Assembly (NCBI GenBank): GCA_017396365.1 | Contig: JAFQMD010000016.1 | Location: 1-64,000, forward strand | Direction of reading: 5' to 3' | Origin: Clostridia bacterium | GTDB taxonomy: Bacteria > Bacillota > Clostridia > Christensenellales > Borkfalkiaceae | DNA: 64,000 nt | Shown: piece by piece, positions 1 to 9,897 of the stretch | How positions within the stretch are numbered: position 1 is the stretch's first letter | Layout: each line of letters starts with the position of its first letter | Program-made: the position numbers and the translations under genes | Notes under the pieces: model-generated | Told to the model about the DNA's origin: nothing | What the model saw: only the letters and a program-made list of their open reading frames with translations | Database searches by the model: none

Positions 1-1
1 A

Positions 2-3000
2 AGCACGAGAACGAGTGTGTACGGAATCGTCGCTTGTACGAATAAGAAGCTTGATTTAAAGAACACCGTAGTACACGGCGGTCAGTTCTCAAACGCAGCA
101 GATTGGTATAGCAATATGCATATCAGCACGAATTCAACCAATGCGTTCTTAATTTACGCTCGTTTAGATAAAAACGCAAATACTTGGGGCATTTCCGCAA
201 ACTTCACTGAAATCGTAGACGGCGGAGCATTGACTAGTGATTTAAGTTCGCTTGATACGAACTACTGGGATACTGCAAACAACAAGCCTTCTTGGAAGAG
301 CGCTCCCGATATGGCTATTTCCGTTTACGACAGAGCGTTTATCGAAGATTTGGAAGAGGAATTTATGTATTCTTCTCAAGACGGAGAAATGGTTGTTCCA
401 GAGGGCGTATTAGACGGAGACGAAATAGTTGACGCAATAGGCGAAGACGGCGAAGATTGTTTTGAAGACGGTGTTTGGAGCGAAAGTCTTTCCCTTTCAC
501 CGAGCCAAATAAAGGCTAACCAAATTAAAGAAACGAACGTAGTTATTGAAACTGCAAACGGCAAATTCTACAACGTAACCGTAAAATCTTATGCGGGCGT
601 TATAGACGAACTTGCAGATTTTGCGACCTTTTTTAATAACGATCCTAACGAAACTGCGCCTGACGTTTACGGTTATTACGTAGTTGCAAAAGATTTAGGT
701 TCGGCAGATAGAGCAGACGAATCAAGGAAGTTTACAGATACTTTAGCACTCACTCAATCTCAAATAACCGACTATCAAAAAACGAACGGCTTTAACGGCG
801 TATTAGACGGACAGGGACATACTCTTCAATTTGAACTTCAAAGCGGTGGTTTAGTAGGTTTAATTCTTGGTGAGGCAACTATTAAAAATCTCGGCGTAAT
901 ATTTAGAGATTCAAGTTTCGTTTCAGAAGGAAACGGTGGTTACGGTGCGTTTGGTTATATGGCAAACGGCGCAACTGTAATTGATAACTGTTATATTGAA
1001 AGAGTTCAAAATAACGGTCAAAAATATTCCGTTTTTGGAATTATGGCTCGTCCTAACAACAACCTTATTTTAACTAACACGTTAGTATACGGTTACTATA
1101 TAAACCAAAACTGTTCTTACTGGGGCGAAGAAAAGTATATAAGCAACTCGTCAACTAACGCTTACGTAATTAGGGGTAGGTCTAACACCTCGGCTATGCC
1201 TATGATTAAAAACTTCACGGGCGTAAATTGCGACCACTTGTGGGAAGCGTCGAGAGATATGCCTATTTCCGAAGTGGACGATTTGAGTCAATTTAACGAT
1301 TCTTATTGGTATAAACAAAACGATAAACTTATATGGAAAGGCTTTAACGTAGTTGATATTACGTGGGTTTACGACGAGGAAAATATCGTGGTAGAATCGG
1401 CTACTCAACACGGTTTCGTTTACGTTCCCGAGATCGTGGGACACTGGTCTACAACCGAAGGCGGGGCAACGATTGGAACAAACGTTAAGGCAAGTAAAAA
1501 TTCTACTTACTACGCTGTTTTTTCAGAGCAAACGGTTACTGAAAACGCTTTGTATTCAACTTTAACAAACGAATTTTTCCTTCCTAACAGTATGGAATTA
1601 ACGATGGACGAAGTTGCAACTATTACGAGTGAAGATGAGTCGGTTACCTATTATGAAGAGGGAGCGTGGCGTGAAAACTTCGCTTTAACCACTGACGAAA
1701 TCAATGTAAACGCAACGAAAGATACGGCAGTTAAAATTACGGACGGTAATATAATGTATTACGTAACCGTAAAATCTTACGCAGGCGTTATCGACGAATT
1801 TGCAGATTTTGCGACCTTCTTTAACAACGACCCTAACGAAACCGCACCTGACGTTTACGGATATTATACCATAATTAAAAACTTAGGCTCGGGAACGGAC
1901 GAGTTGGCTCTTACTCAATCAGTAAATACGACGAATGAATCAACTAACGGCTTTAACGGCGTATTAGACGGTCAAGGACATAAGTTACAATTTACTTTGA
2001 CGAGCGGGGGTTTAGTCGGTATGATTCTCGGTAATGCAACAATCAAAAATCTTGCAGTAGTATTCACCGATAATACGAGTGGGCATTACGGCGTATTTGG
2101 TTATAGAGCAGGCGGTCATACGGTAATTGAAAACTGTTATATTGAAAGAGTGAATAACCCGTCTACGAGAACGACGATATACGGTATAATTGCTTGTACG
2201 AACGAAAACCTCGAATTACGTAATACTGTTGTACACGGTGGTACTATGTCTAACGCAGCGGACTGGTATAGCAATATGTATATCAGTACTTCTTCAACCA
2301 ATGCGTTCTTAATTTACGCTCGTTTAGATAAAAACGCAAATTCTTGGGGTATTTCTGCAAACTTTACTGAAATCGTAGACGGCGGAGTATTGACGAGTGA
2401 CTTAAGTTCGTTTGATACGAACTACTGGAATACGGCAAGCAATAGAATTTCTTGGAAAGGAACGGCTGATAGCGAGGTGTCTTTTGCAGGTACGGTAGCC
2501 GTAAATTATAAAAACTTGGCTGAAAACGGTGAGACACGTTACGCAATCGTTCTTCCTGACGGTGCAGATTCAACCTTAACTACGGCAAAAGATGAACTCG
2601 TATATTTCTTCGAAGAGGCGACGGGCGTAACCTTAGAAACGGTATCAAACGGCGACTATTCTTCTTACGACGCAATTATTTCAATTGGCGAAACGCAAGC
2701 GTTTATCAGTTCAGGACTTTCAATCGACGGCTTATCGTTAAACGATGAAGGCTATTATTTAAAGACGGAAAACAACTCGATATATATCAATGCGAACACT
2801 TCGCTCGGTTGTTTATACGGCGTTTACGGTTTACTTGAAGAATTGTTCGGCTACGAACAGTTCTCTGAAGATACCTACGCTTTGACAGCAAAGGCTATTT
2901 GTGAAAAACCTACTTTAAACGAGGTCGTAAATCCAAGTTTTGAAATGCGTATGCGTTCAAACGGAGCGCTCGTCAATAACGACGAATATGCTTACCGTAT

Positions 3001-4366
3001 GCGAATGGCTAAAGGTGAACTTGATTATTTGTATAGAGTTGGCGATTACGATAATAACGGTGGAGCAGGTTGGGTAGTATGGCATAACGCCTTTGAAATT
3101 CTTCCACCGTCTTACTGGAAAAGTTCAAAGTCAAACTGGTTTAGCGACGACGGAACTCAACTTTGCTACACGGCTCACGGTAATACCAGCGATTACAATG
3201 CGATGGTAGAGCAAATTGCTAAGATTATGGAGCAAACGCTTACAAGTTCGCAGATAACGAATAAACCCGACGTAGTTTACTACACTCTTACCAGTGAAGA
3301 TACCACAACGTGTTGTACTTGTTCGGCTTGTACTACTGCAAAATCAACTTACGGCTCTAATTCGGGCGCAGTAATTAAACTTTGTAACGACGTACAGGCA
3401 AAAGTAGCGACTTGGATGGAAAGCGATACGGCGTATAAGCGTGATATTAAACTTTTGTTCTTTGCATATAACGCATATATTGACGCTCCAACTGCGGGAA
3501 CAATCGAAATGCGTCCTGACGTAGGCGTAATGTACGCAATTTCTGAATACGTAAATTATTATTTTGATATTAATAACACTGTAAACGACACGTTTAGAAC
3601 AAAGTTCGACGCTTGGGCAGAATTAACCTCGGCAACAAATTCTGATTTTGCACTTTGGACGTATTCCAAAAACTTCCAAATGTATATGCTTAGAGCCGAC
3701 GTTTACGGTGAAAACGCATTCTTTAACGAAAATGCATATAAGTATTTCTCTGAAAAGGGTGTAGATTTCTTCTTCAATCAAGGTGCAACTAACGGAACTA
3801 CGGTTCTTTCGGCGTTTGAAAAGTTGAACGGATATATTGATTCTCAAATGATGTGGGATTGCAACCAAAAAGTTAGCGATTTAACTGAAAAGTGGTTTAA
3901 CGCAATGTACGGCGCAGGCGCAACTTATATGAAGAGTTTATACGCTTCACAAAACGAAGTGGCTCGCCAAGTATTTGGTACGAGTAAAACGGGTATTCCG
4001 TCCGTACAGTTTAACAAGTCTGAAGATAAACAATACTTAACTCAAACTTTATTTGACGCTTGGTTTGGATATATTGACAGCGCAAAGAGTGCGATTGCAA
4101 ACGACGGAACTCTTACCGACGAGCAAAAGACGAGACTTACTGCGCACGTAAACGAAGAGTGGATTTCTATTGAATTCTTGTACGTTTATATTTACTGTTC
4201 GTGGTATAACTTTACTTTTGATACAACAAGCGCAAAGAATGCGTTTAGAGAAGTTTTAGGTTACGATTCGACGACGGGTACTTACGCAAAAGACGTCGTG
4301 CTTTTAGAAAGTGGAAGAAGTACTTTGACTGAGTGGATAGAGAGTGACTTTACATCAAGTATTTAA
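2..4366 (+). CDS. Large surface protein: beta-helix modules plus C-terminal DUF4838 domain (5' end cut by window)
   Basis: The frame is open to the left edge: codons 2-16 read S-T-R-T-S and match the internal repeat STRTTIYG near 2160, so the GTG at 17 is not the start. About 1454 residues are visible. From the left there is the end of one module, a full module (about residues 190-445) and another (580-815), each with the phrases VIDE(L/F)ADFATFF, GFNGVLDGQGH and ATIKNL, typical of GLUG-like beta-helix repeats. A short GHWSTTEGG segment near 470-500 resembles a Listeria-Bacteroides repeat. Residues 830-1450 form a DUF4838 region: a GH67 N-terminal-like fold (YFFEEATG, IISIGET, FGYEQF), then a C-x-C-x2-C motif (near 1095-1105). 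DUF4838 proteins occur in glycan loci but their activity is unproven. The next gene begins 10 nt downstream. Surface location is inferred from the domains; the signal peptide is outside the window. Confidence 0.8.
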   Translation, partial: STRTSVYGIVACTNKKLDLKNTVVHGGQFSNAADWYSNMHISTNSTNAFLIYARLDKNANTWGISANFTEIVDGGALTSDLSSLDTNYWDTANNKPSWKSAPDMAISVYDRAFIEDLEEEFMYSSQDGEMVVPEGVLDGDEIVDAIGEDGEDCFEDGVWSESLSLSPSQIKANQIKETNVVIETANGKFYNVTVKSYAGVIDELADFATFFNNDPNETAPDVYGYYVVAKDLGSADRADESRKFTDTLALTQSQITDYQKTNGFNGVLDGQGHTLQFELQSGGLVGLILGEATIKNLGVIFRDSSFVSEGNGGYGAFGYMANGATVIDNCYIERVQNNGQKYSVFGIMARPNNNLILTNTLVYGYYINQNCSYWGEEKYISNSSTNAYVIRGRSNTSAMPMIKNFTGVNCDHLWEASRDMPISEVDDLSQFNDSYWYKQNDKLIWKGFNVVDITWVYDEENIVVESATQHGFVYVPEIVGHWSTTEGGATIGTNVKASKNSTYYAVFSEQTVTENALYSTLTNEFFLPNSMELTMDEVATITSEDESVTYYEEGAWRENFALTTDEINVNATKDTAVKITDGNIMYYVTVKSYAGVIDEFADFATFFNNDPNETAPDVYGYYTIIKNLGSGTDELALTQSVNTTNESTNGFNGVLDGQGHKLQFTLTSGGLVGMILGNATIKNLAVVFTDNTSGHYGVFGYRAGGHTVIENCYIERVNNPSTRTTIYGIIACTNENLELRNTVVHGGTMSNAADWYSNMYISTSSTNAFLIYARLDKNANSWGISANFTEIVDGGVLTSDLSSFDTNYWNTASNRISWKGTADSEVSFAGTVAVNYKNLAENGETRYAIVLPDGADSTLTTAKDELVYFFEEATGVTLETVSNGDYSSYDAIISIGETQAFISSGLSIDGLSLNDEGYYLKTENNSIYINANTSLGCLYGVYGLLEELFGYEQFSEDTYALTAKAICEKPTLNEVVNPSFEMRMRSNGALVNNDEYAYRMRMAKGELDYLYRVGDYDNNGGAGWVVWHNAFEILPPSYWKSSKSNWFSDDGTQLCYTAHGNTSDYNAMVEQIAKIMEQTLTSSQITNKPDVVYYTLTSEDTTTCCTCSACTTAKSTYGSNSGAVIKLCNDVQAKVATWMESDTAYKRDIKLLFFAYNAYIDAPTAGTIEMRPDVGVMYAISEYVNYYFDINNTVNDTFRTKFDAWAELTSATNSDFALWTYSKNFQMYMLRADVYGENAFFNENAYKYFSEKGVDFFFNQGATNGTTVLSAFEKLNGYIDSQMMWDCNQKVSDLTEKWFNAMYGAGATYMKSLYASQNEVARQVFGTSKTGIPSVQFNKSEDKQYLTQTLFDAWFGYIDSAKSAIANDGTLTDEQKTRLTAHVNEEWISIEFLYVYIYCSWYNFTFDTTSAKNAFREVLGYDSTTGTYAKDVVLLESGRSTLTEWIESDFTSSI

Positions 4367-4376
4367 TTAAGGACAA

Positions 4377-6125
4377 ATGAACGTTTCATTTTTTAACGGA
4401 AAAATCGTTATAGACGGATATTTATACGAAGAAGTCCCTTACGACGTTTCGGCAAATAATTTAAGCGTTTGCTTTGACGGTAAAGGTGGGCTTACCAAAT
4501 ATCTATCCGTCTGTAACGGTAAAAATCATTTAATTAGGTCGTTTTTATCTTTGTATAAAGACGGAGAGCGCATAGGCGCGTATACTCTAAAGCACGTTGA
4601 GGTTTGTGGGCGAATTCAAGAAATTCGTCTTACAGGGGACGGCTATCGCGTAGATATAACTCAGTTTATTTCAAAAAACGACGACGCAGTATTTATAAAA
4701 TTTGATTTCTATTCGAAAAAACAGTCTGAATTTACTTTAGAATATTCTGTTTTTAGCGAAAAACCGCCGACGTTTTCAAGCGAAAAACCGTATGAAGAAA
4801 TCCCCGAAAATTCAAGCGTAGAGTATAAAGTTAAGGTTTTAGGCAAAGAGTCCTTTCCTTTCGTAATTTCTTTTGAACAAAGTCAAAATTATTGTGATGG
4901 GTTAGTTTTGGCTTTTGAAGAAAAGCTAGGCATTTCAAAAAAAGAAATTTCAGACGTAAAAATACCCGTTTCGGCAAAGACCGAACAAGAAAAAGCGCAA
5001 TATTTATCGTCGCTGTTTTGCTGTATTGAAAATTATAAGGAATGTCAAAATATAAAAGGCTTCGTGGCAGGGTGTAACTATTTAAACCCCGTTAGAACTT
5101 ATTATAGAGATTCTTATTGGACGGCTTTGTCCGTTTACGAATACGACGCTTCGCTCGTTAAAAGGCAAATTATAACCCTAGCGAAAGGAATTGCAAGCGA
5201 CGGTACTTGTCCGTCGGCAGTAAAAAAAGATTTGTCAGGCTTTTGGAGCGGTCATTACGACAGTCCGTCGTTTTTCGTAATGATGGTTTACGATTACGTA
5301 AACCACACTGGCGATAAAGGCGTATTGTCTGTTCAAATCAACGGAAAAACGTTAATTGATTTATGTGAAGCAGTCGTTTTAAAGCAAATTGAAAAAACGG
5401 ACGAAACGGGATTGCTAAAAAAGCAAGGTCCGTACAACAAGCTTGATTGGGCGGACGAGGTTAATAGAAACGGGTACGTAACCTATGACGAGGCTCTTTT
5501 TTACAGAGCGCTATATTGCCTTGAAAGGCTTTGCAAGACTTGTCGTAGGGACGTAAGCGCTTACGGCGTTATGGCAGGACGGGTAAAGGATAAAATAAAC
5601 GAGATTTTATGGGATGAAGAAAAGGGTTACTACGTCAATTATAAAGACGGCGACTTCACAGAGGATAATCTTTCAGTAGATACCGTTCTCGTTTATCTGT
5701 TCGGTATATCTGATGAAATCCGTTCTAAAAGAATGCTTGACGCCATGGAAAAGCATTTAGAAACAAAAAATAATAAACGGCAGCTGGCGGGCGATTACGG
5801 TATAATGTGCGTATATCCGTTTTATAAAAAGCCTACTGCCACGTCCTATAAATCCTCGCAGGATTACGAATATCATAACGGAGCAAATTGGCCGTATTTA
5901 TCAGCACTTTACGCCTATGCAAAGTATTTGGCGGGTAGAGATTATAAGTATGCTCTTGAAAGCTGGTTTTCGTACAATTTAAACGACGGAATTTTTACTC
6001 CCATAGAGTATTTTTCGCCGTGTAGAAAAAGTGGCTCTACTTTGCAAGCGTGGAGTGGACTTTCCGCTTTCGTTTATGATAATATAGGTAAAAAATCGTT
6101 TTTCGATTCTAAATTTATAAAATAA
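4377..6125 (+). CDS. Six-hairpin (alpha/alpha)6 glycoside hydrolase-like protein
   Basis: The 582-residue protein has no signal peptide, so it is probably cytoplasmic. The C-terminal two thirds look like an (alpha/alpha)6 six-hairpin glycosidase: RTYYRDSYWTALSVYEYD, SGHYDSPSFFVMMVYDY, a WADEVNRNGYVTYDEALFY stretch, and EYHNGANWPYLSALYAYA near residue 500. These aromatic and acidic patches resemble GH63/GH65/GH78 and amylo-alpha-1,6-glucosidase superfamily enzymes. The first 200 residues look like a beta-sandwich. I cannot assign a GH family or linkage. The start follows an AAGGA box by a few bases, and the gene sits 10 nt after the DUF4838 protein, in the same operon as the transporter. An intracellular role on imported oligosaccharides is inferred. 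Confidence 0.75.
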   Translation: MNVSFFNGKIVIDGYLYEEVPYDVSANNLSVCFDGKGGLTKYLSVCNGKNHLIRSFLSLYKDGERIGAYTLKHVEVCGRIQEIRLTGDGYRVDITQFISKNDDAVFIKFDFYSKKQSEFTLEYSVFSEKPPTFSSEKPYEEIPENSSVEYKVKVLGKESFPFVISFEQSQNYCDGLVLAFEEKLGISKKEISDVKIPVSAKTEQEKAQYLSSLFCCIENYKECQNIKGFVAGCNYLNPVRTYYRDSYWTALSVYEYDASLVKRQIITLAKGIASDGTCPSAVKKDLSGFWSGHYDSPSFFVMMVYDYVNHTGDKGVLSVQINGKTLIDLCEAVVLKQIEKTDETGLLKKQGPYNKLDWADEVNRNGYVTYDEALFYRALYCLERLCKTCRRDVSAYGVMAGRVKDKINEILWDEEKGYYVNYKDGDFTEDNLSVDTVLVYLFGISDEIRSKRMLDAMEKHLETKNNKRQLAGDYGIMCVYPFYKKPTATSYKSSQDYEYHNGANWPYLSALYAYAKYLAGRDYKYALESWFSYNLNDGIFTPIEYFSPCRKSGSTLQAWSGLSAFVYDNIGKKSFFDSKFIK

Positions 6126-6137
6126 TGGGAGACAAAT

Positions 6138-7880
6138 ATGAGAAAACAAAGAATTTTTGCAATTATTCTTGCTGTATTTATGGTAATATGCTCGCTTGGT
6201 ATGATTGCTTGTGGAGAGGAAAAGACGAATAGCAGATATCAGGCGGTATATAATCTTCCTTCAAACAAGAAGATAACCATAAAGGTTAAAAACTACGGTA
6301 TGGGACCGGGAACGCTCTGGCTCGACGAGGCTGCAGACCGTTTTGCTAAAGAATATCAAGACGTAAAATACGGCGACAAGACGGGTGTTTACGTTAAAAT
6401 AGAAGAGGATTCCGAGCAAAATACAAACGCTATGGCAAACGATTCTACGAACATATTCTTTGATGAAAAGGTTTCCGACCCGTACGCTTTAGCACAAAGC
6501 AATTTGCTTTTAAATCTTGATTCAATAGCAAAAGATGCGACGAGAGAGGGCGGATCGTTAGATAGTAAAATATTCTCCGCAACGAAAGCTAGCGTTATGA
6601 AAGACGGAAGTTATTATGCTTTACCGCACTACGAATTTTATCCCGGAGTTGTTTTTAATAGAGATACCTTCGATAAATTAAACGCATACTTTGCTCATGA
6701 AGACGAAGCAAATACTACCGATTACAGCTCAAAATATGGCGACGCTTGCTTTATAGGTGATGAAACTGCTCAAAAATCTGCAGGACCTGACGGTGAAATC
6801 GATACTGCGGACGACGGTTTGCCGTGCTCTTTAGAAGAGTTTATTATTCTTTGTGACTATATAAAAGAAGAAAGTAACGGAAAAATTTCTCCAATTACTG
6901 TTACCGGTAAGTATTTCAGCTATTATCCCGACTATTTATTGATGGGACTTTGGGCTTCGCTTGCAGGTGCAGAGCAGATGAGAAATTATTATAACTGTAC
7001 GGGCGAAATAGAAGTAGTTGAGCGTGATTCAAGCGGCAACTATAAGTTTACCTCAGAACCGCTTTTTGAGGGCATAGAGTATATTAAAAAGCCCGTAACT
7101 AAGGTCGTTCAAAGAAAAGAAGACGGTTCCGAGGGATGGATGGGTAGCGATATGGCTGCAAAGTATTACGCTATCGCAATGTTTGAAATTTTATTTAAAG
7201 AAGGATTCTTTTCTCCAACTGTGTCATCTGCAATCGACCACTGGGAAACTCAAATGGACCTTTACCTAGACGGTAAATTTGAAACTAATAATTCCGCAAT
7301 GCTTATAGAGGGTAGTTATTGGTACAACGAGTCAAATGAAAAGGGCGGGTTTGATTATTACGAAAGCTACGTAGGTAAAAAACGTGAACAGCTCAACGTT
7401 TCGTGGATGGGTTTACCAACTAAGGTGCATACTGAAGATACCGACGCGAAAGCCCCGTGTCTTTTAGACTGCGCGTGCTCTTATGCAATGATTAACGGAA
7501 ACGTAGAAGCAAACGAGGCGTTAAAAAAGGCTTGTCTTGACTTTTTGGCGTTCTTATATACCGAAAACGAGCTTGGATATTTTACTGCAAAGACCGGTAT
7601 CGCAAGACCTATAAATTACACTCTTACGGCAGACAATTTAAGCGGTATGAGTAATTATGCAAAGCAATTATGGGAAATGAGAGACAGTAGTCAAGGCTCT
7701 AATATCGTATCTTGGTCGGGCACTACCGAAATGTTCTATAAAAAGAAGGCAACCTTAAAGCTTTACTTGGATTGCGGTGTGTTTGGCAGTGGAAAGGACA
7801 AGGTTTCAACGTTTATCAAAAACAACAAATCTGCTAGCGAAATATTACAGCTTTGTAGCACTTACGCTAAGTGGAACTAA
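6138..7880 (+). CDS. Sugar ABC transporter solute-binding lipoprotein
   Basis: The 580-residue protein starts with a lipoprotein signal peptide (MRKQRIF, hydrophobic core, MIAC with the lipid-modified Cys at 25). Then comes a family 1-like extracellular solute-binding fold: YYALPHYEFYPGVVFNRDTFDKL is a typical hinge-region pattern, and the C-terminal half contains a helical lid with SYAMING and a tail rich in Trp and Tyr. At 580 residues it is longer than classic maltose-binding proteins (about 400), as in many clostridial oligosaccharide binders. It is the first gene of a binding protein - permease - permease set, and a hairpin follows it. The substrate cannot be read from sequence; neighbours point to a glucuronic-acid or mannose containing oligosaccharide. 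Confidence 0.9.
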   Translation: MRKQRIFAIILAVFMVICSLGMIACGEEKTNSRYQAVYNLPSNKKITIKVKNYGMGPGTLWLDEAADRFAKEYQDVKYGDKTGVYVKIEEDSEQNTNAMANDSTNIFFDEKVSDPYALAQSNLLLNLDSIAKDATREGGSLDSKIFSATKASVMKDGSYYALPHYEFYPGVVFNRDTFDKLNAYFAHEDEANTTDYSSKYGDACFIGDETAQKSAGPDGEIDTADDGLPCSLEEFIILCDYIKEESNGKISPITVTGKYFSYYPDYLLMGLWASLAGAEQMRNYYNCTGEIEVVERDSSGNYKFTSEPLFEGIEYIKKPVTKVVQRKEDGSEGWMGSDMAAKYYAIAMFEILFKEGFFSPTVSSAIDHWETQMDLYLDGKFETNNSAMLIEGSYWYNESNEKGGFDYYESYVGKKREQLNVSWMGLPTKVHTEDTDAKAPCLLDCACSYAMINGNVEANEALKKACLDFLAFLYTENELGYFTAKTGIARPINYTLTADNLSGMSNYAKQLWEMRDSSQGSNIVSWSGTTEMFYKKKATLKLYLDCGVFGSGKDKVSTFIKNNKSASEILQLCSTYAKWN

Positions 7881-7898
7881 ATTATCTAATAGGACGGT

Positions 7899-7932
7899 CG
7901 TTGCGCTTCTAATTTATTTTCAGAGCGCAACG
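7899..7932 (+). promoter_or_regulatory. Intercistronic hairpin after the binding-protein gene
   Basis: Perfect 9-bp arms CGTTGCGCT (7899-7907) and AGCGCAACG (7924-7932) enclose a 16-nt loop in the 78-nt gap between the binding protein and first permease genes. No T-run follows, so it is not a classic terminator. Such stem-loops commonly stabilise the binding-protein mRNA or partly block read-through, giving an excess of binding protein over permeases. That role is inferred here. Confidence 0.7.
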
Positions 7933-7958
7933 GCGTATTTATACTTTGGAGGTAATCC

Positions 7959-8906
7959 ATGTCAGAAAAAGTAATTTCAATGGCAAAAAAACCGATGACT
8001 CGCCAACAAAAAAGGCTTGTCTTTTACCTTTTGATGTTTGCCTTACCGATATTGCAATTTTTACTGTTTTACATATACGTAAATTTTAACTCTATAATAG
8101 TTGCGTTCCAAGAGAGAACTTATCTTGGGGGAGAGTTTCACGTTGCTTTTACCACGAAAAACGTAAAAGAGGCATTTTCATTCTTTTTCAGCGCAAGCGG
8201 GTTGGGAATGCTGTGGAGATCCGTGCAATTACTTTTAGGTCAGTTAATTATCGTTACGCCACTTGCCTTACTCTTTAGCTATTATATTGCTAAGGAAAAA
8301 AGAGGCGCGTCGTTTTTTAGGCTGGCGTTATATCTTCCTCAAGTAGTATCCGTAGTCGTTTTGGGTACGTTGTTTGAATATCTGGTCGATAGGGCTCTGC
8401 CTGCAGTTTTCAGTACGAAGCCGTTACTTCTGACTAATGGAACGGTAACCTTTTACGCGTCGCTTATATTTACGCTTTGGTTTTCATTTGGAACTAACGT
8501 ATTGATTTTTACCGGTGCAATGAGTGGGGTTGATCAGTCTGTAGTGGAGTCAGCTCAATTAGACGGTGTTACGAGCTTTCAGGAATTTCTCTATATTTAC
8601 GTACCGATGATTTTTTCAACCGTTACGACTTTCGTTTTGACGGGGCTTGCAGGTATATTCAACAACCAAATGAATTTGCACATATTCTTTGGCGTCAACG
8701 CTGAATTTGGCGCAAGCGTATACGGTTATTACTTCTATCAAATCGCGGCGAGAGATACGACTGGCGATCTTTTAAGCGATGGAAGCGGTAACTTTATGAG
8801 TTTAAGAGCACTTGCCGCTTTAGGTCTAATTTCTACCTGTATTTTAGTTCCTATGACTTTAGGCGTTAGAAAGCTTTTAAACAAATACGGACCGAGTGCC
8901 GAGTAA
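7959..8906 (+). CDS. Sugar ABC transporter permease, MalF type
   Basis: The 315-residue integral membrane protein has about six hydrophobic segments. It carries the EAA-loop signature of CUT1 permeases (ESAQLDGVTSFQEF, near residues 198-211), where the cytoplasmic ATPase docks. A strong GGAGG box just before the ATG at 7959 fixes the start over the later in-frame ATG at residue 8. Its partner permease lies 9 nt downstream. No ATPase gene is in the window, as usual for Firmicutes that share one MsmX-type ATPase among several sugar transporters (established for the family, inferred here). Confidence 0.92.
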   Translation: MSEKVISMAKKPMTRQQKRLVFYLLMFALPILQFLLFYIYVNFNSIIVAFQERTYLGGEFHVAFTTKNVKEAFSFFFSASGLGMLWRSVQLLLGQLIIVTPLALLFSYYIAKEKRGASFFRLALYLPQVVSVVVLGTLFEYLVDRALPAVFSTKPLLLTNGTVTFYASLIFTLWFSFGTNVLIFTGAMSGVDQSVVESAQLDGVTSFQEFLYIYVPMIFSTVTTFVLTGLAGIFNNQMNLHIFFGVNAEFGASVYGYYFYQIAARDTTGDLLSDGSGNFMSLRALAALGLISTCILVPMTLGVRKLLNKYGPSAE

Positions 8907-8915
8907 GGAGTTGTT

Positions 8916-9875
8916 ATGAAGGTAAAAAGTAAAAACAAATTCCAAAGTATTGATATAGTCGTTTTAGTGTTATTAGCGTTATATACCGTAACGTTGATAG
9001 TTTTACTCGGTTGGGGGCTTTTGTCCTCTTTAAAAACTTATGAAGATTTGAAATTAGGAAATTATTTTGGTTTGCCTAATTTAGAGTTAAGAGGCTCGAA
9101 AGAAGCGTTTGCCTTTGGCAACTACGTAAAAATTTTATTTGGAAACACCTTTGAAATCGGGTCGGTAGACGCCTCGTATAAATCTATATTATTCGGTGAA
9201 ATTGAAAATGCTCCCGACGTTGTTTTCGGTCTTTCCGATTTCCTTTTCTATTCTTTTTTGTATTCTATATTATGCTCGTTCGTTCATGCGTTCGTTGCTT
9301 TTACTTGCGCTTTTCTTTGCGCTAAATATAAATTCCGTTTTAGCGAATTTATATACGTTTTAATGCTTATCGTTATGGCAATTCCTATCGTAGGTGCAGC
9401 ACCGTCGATGCTTATCTTCTTACGAGATTTAGGTATTTACGATACGATTTTTGCAATGATTGCAATGAACTTTAACTTTACAGGGGTTTACTTCTTCGTG
9501 TTCCACGCACATTTATCGGGGCTTTCAAACACTTATATGGAAGCAGCGGAAATTGACGGTGCAACGCAGTTTGGAATATTTTTAAAAATAATTTTCCCAC
9601 TTTGCGCTAAAGTTTTCTTTACGGTATTTTTGTTGCAGTTTATACAAACGTGGAACGATTATCAAACCCCACTTTTGTATTATCCAAACCACCCAACTCT
9701 TTCATACGCCGTTTTCAAAGCGGTTAGAGATACGAGCAAGGGTGGAATGAATGAACTTTCTATCCCAAACAAAGTAGCAAGTTGTATGGTACTTGCTTTA
9801 CCTATATTGGTAGTGTTTATTGCTTTTAATAAGGTTTTAATGGGCAATATAACTATGGGTGGTATAAAAGAGTAA
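8916..9875 (+). CDS. Sugar ABC transporter permease, MalG type
   Basis: The 319-residue membrane protein is the second CUT1 permease. It has a long N-terminal extracytoplasmic insertion (residues 45-100), six predicted membrane segments, and the EAA loop EAAEIDGATQFGIFLK near residue 210. Its start follows AAGGAG. It forms the translocation pore with the product of the gene 9 nt upstream, accepting sugar from the lipoprotein encoded at 6138. The next gene begins 22 nt downstream, so expression is probably coupled with the surface protein that follows. Confidence 0.92.
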   Translation: MKVKSKNKFQSIDIVVLVLLALYTVTLIVLLGWGLLSSLKTYEDLKLGNYFGLPNLELRGSKEAFAFGNYVKILFGNTFEIGSVDASYKSILFGEIENAPDVVFGLSDFLFYSFLYSILCSFVHAFVAFTCAFLCAKYKFRFSEFIYVLMLIVMAIPIVGAAPSMLIFLRDLGIYDTIFAMIAMNFNFTGVYFFVFHAHLSGLSNTYMEAAEIDGATQFGIFLKIIFPLCAKVFFTVFLLQFIQTWNDYQTPLLYYPNHPTLSYAVFKAVRDTSKGGMNELSIPNKVASCMVLALPILVVFIAFNKVLMGNITMGGIKE

Positions 9876-9897
9876 GATTTAGATAAGAGAGGCTAAG

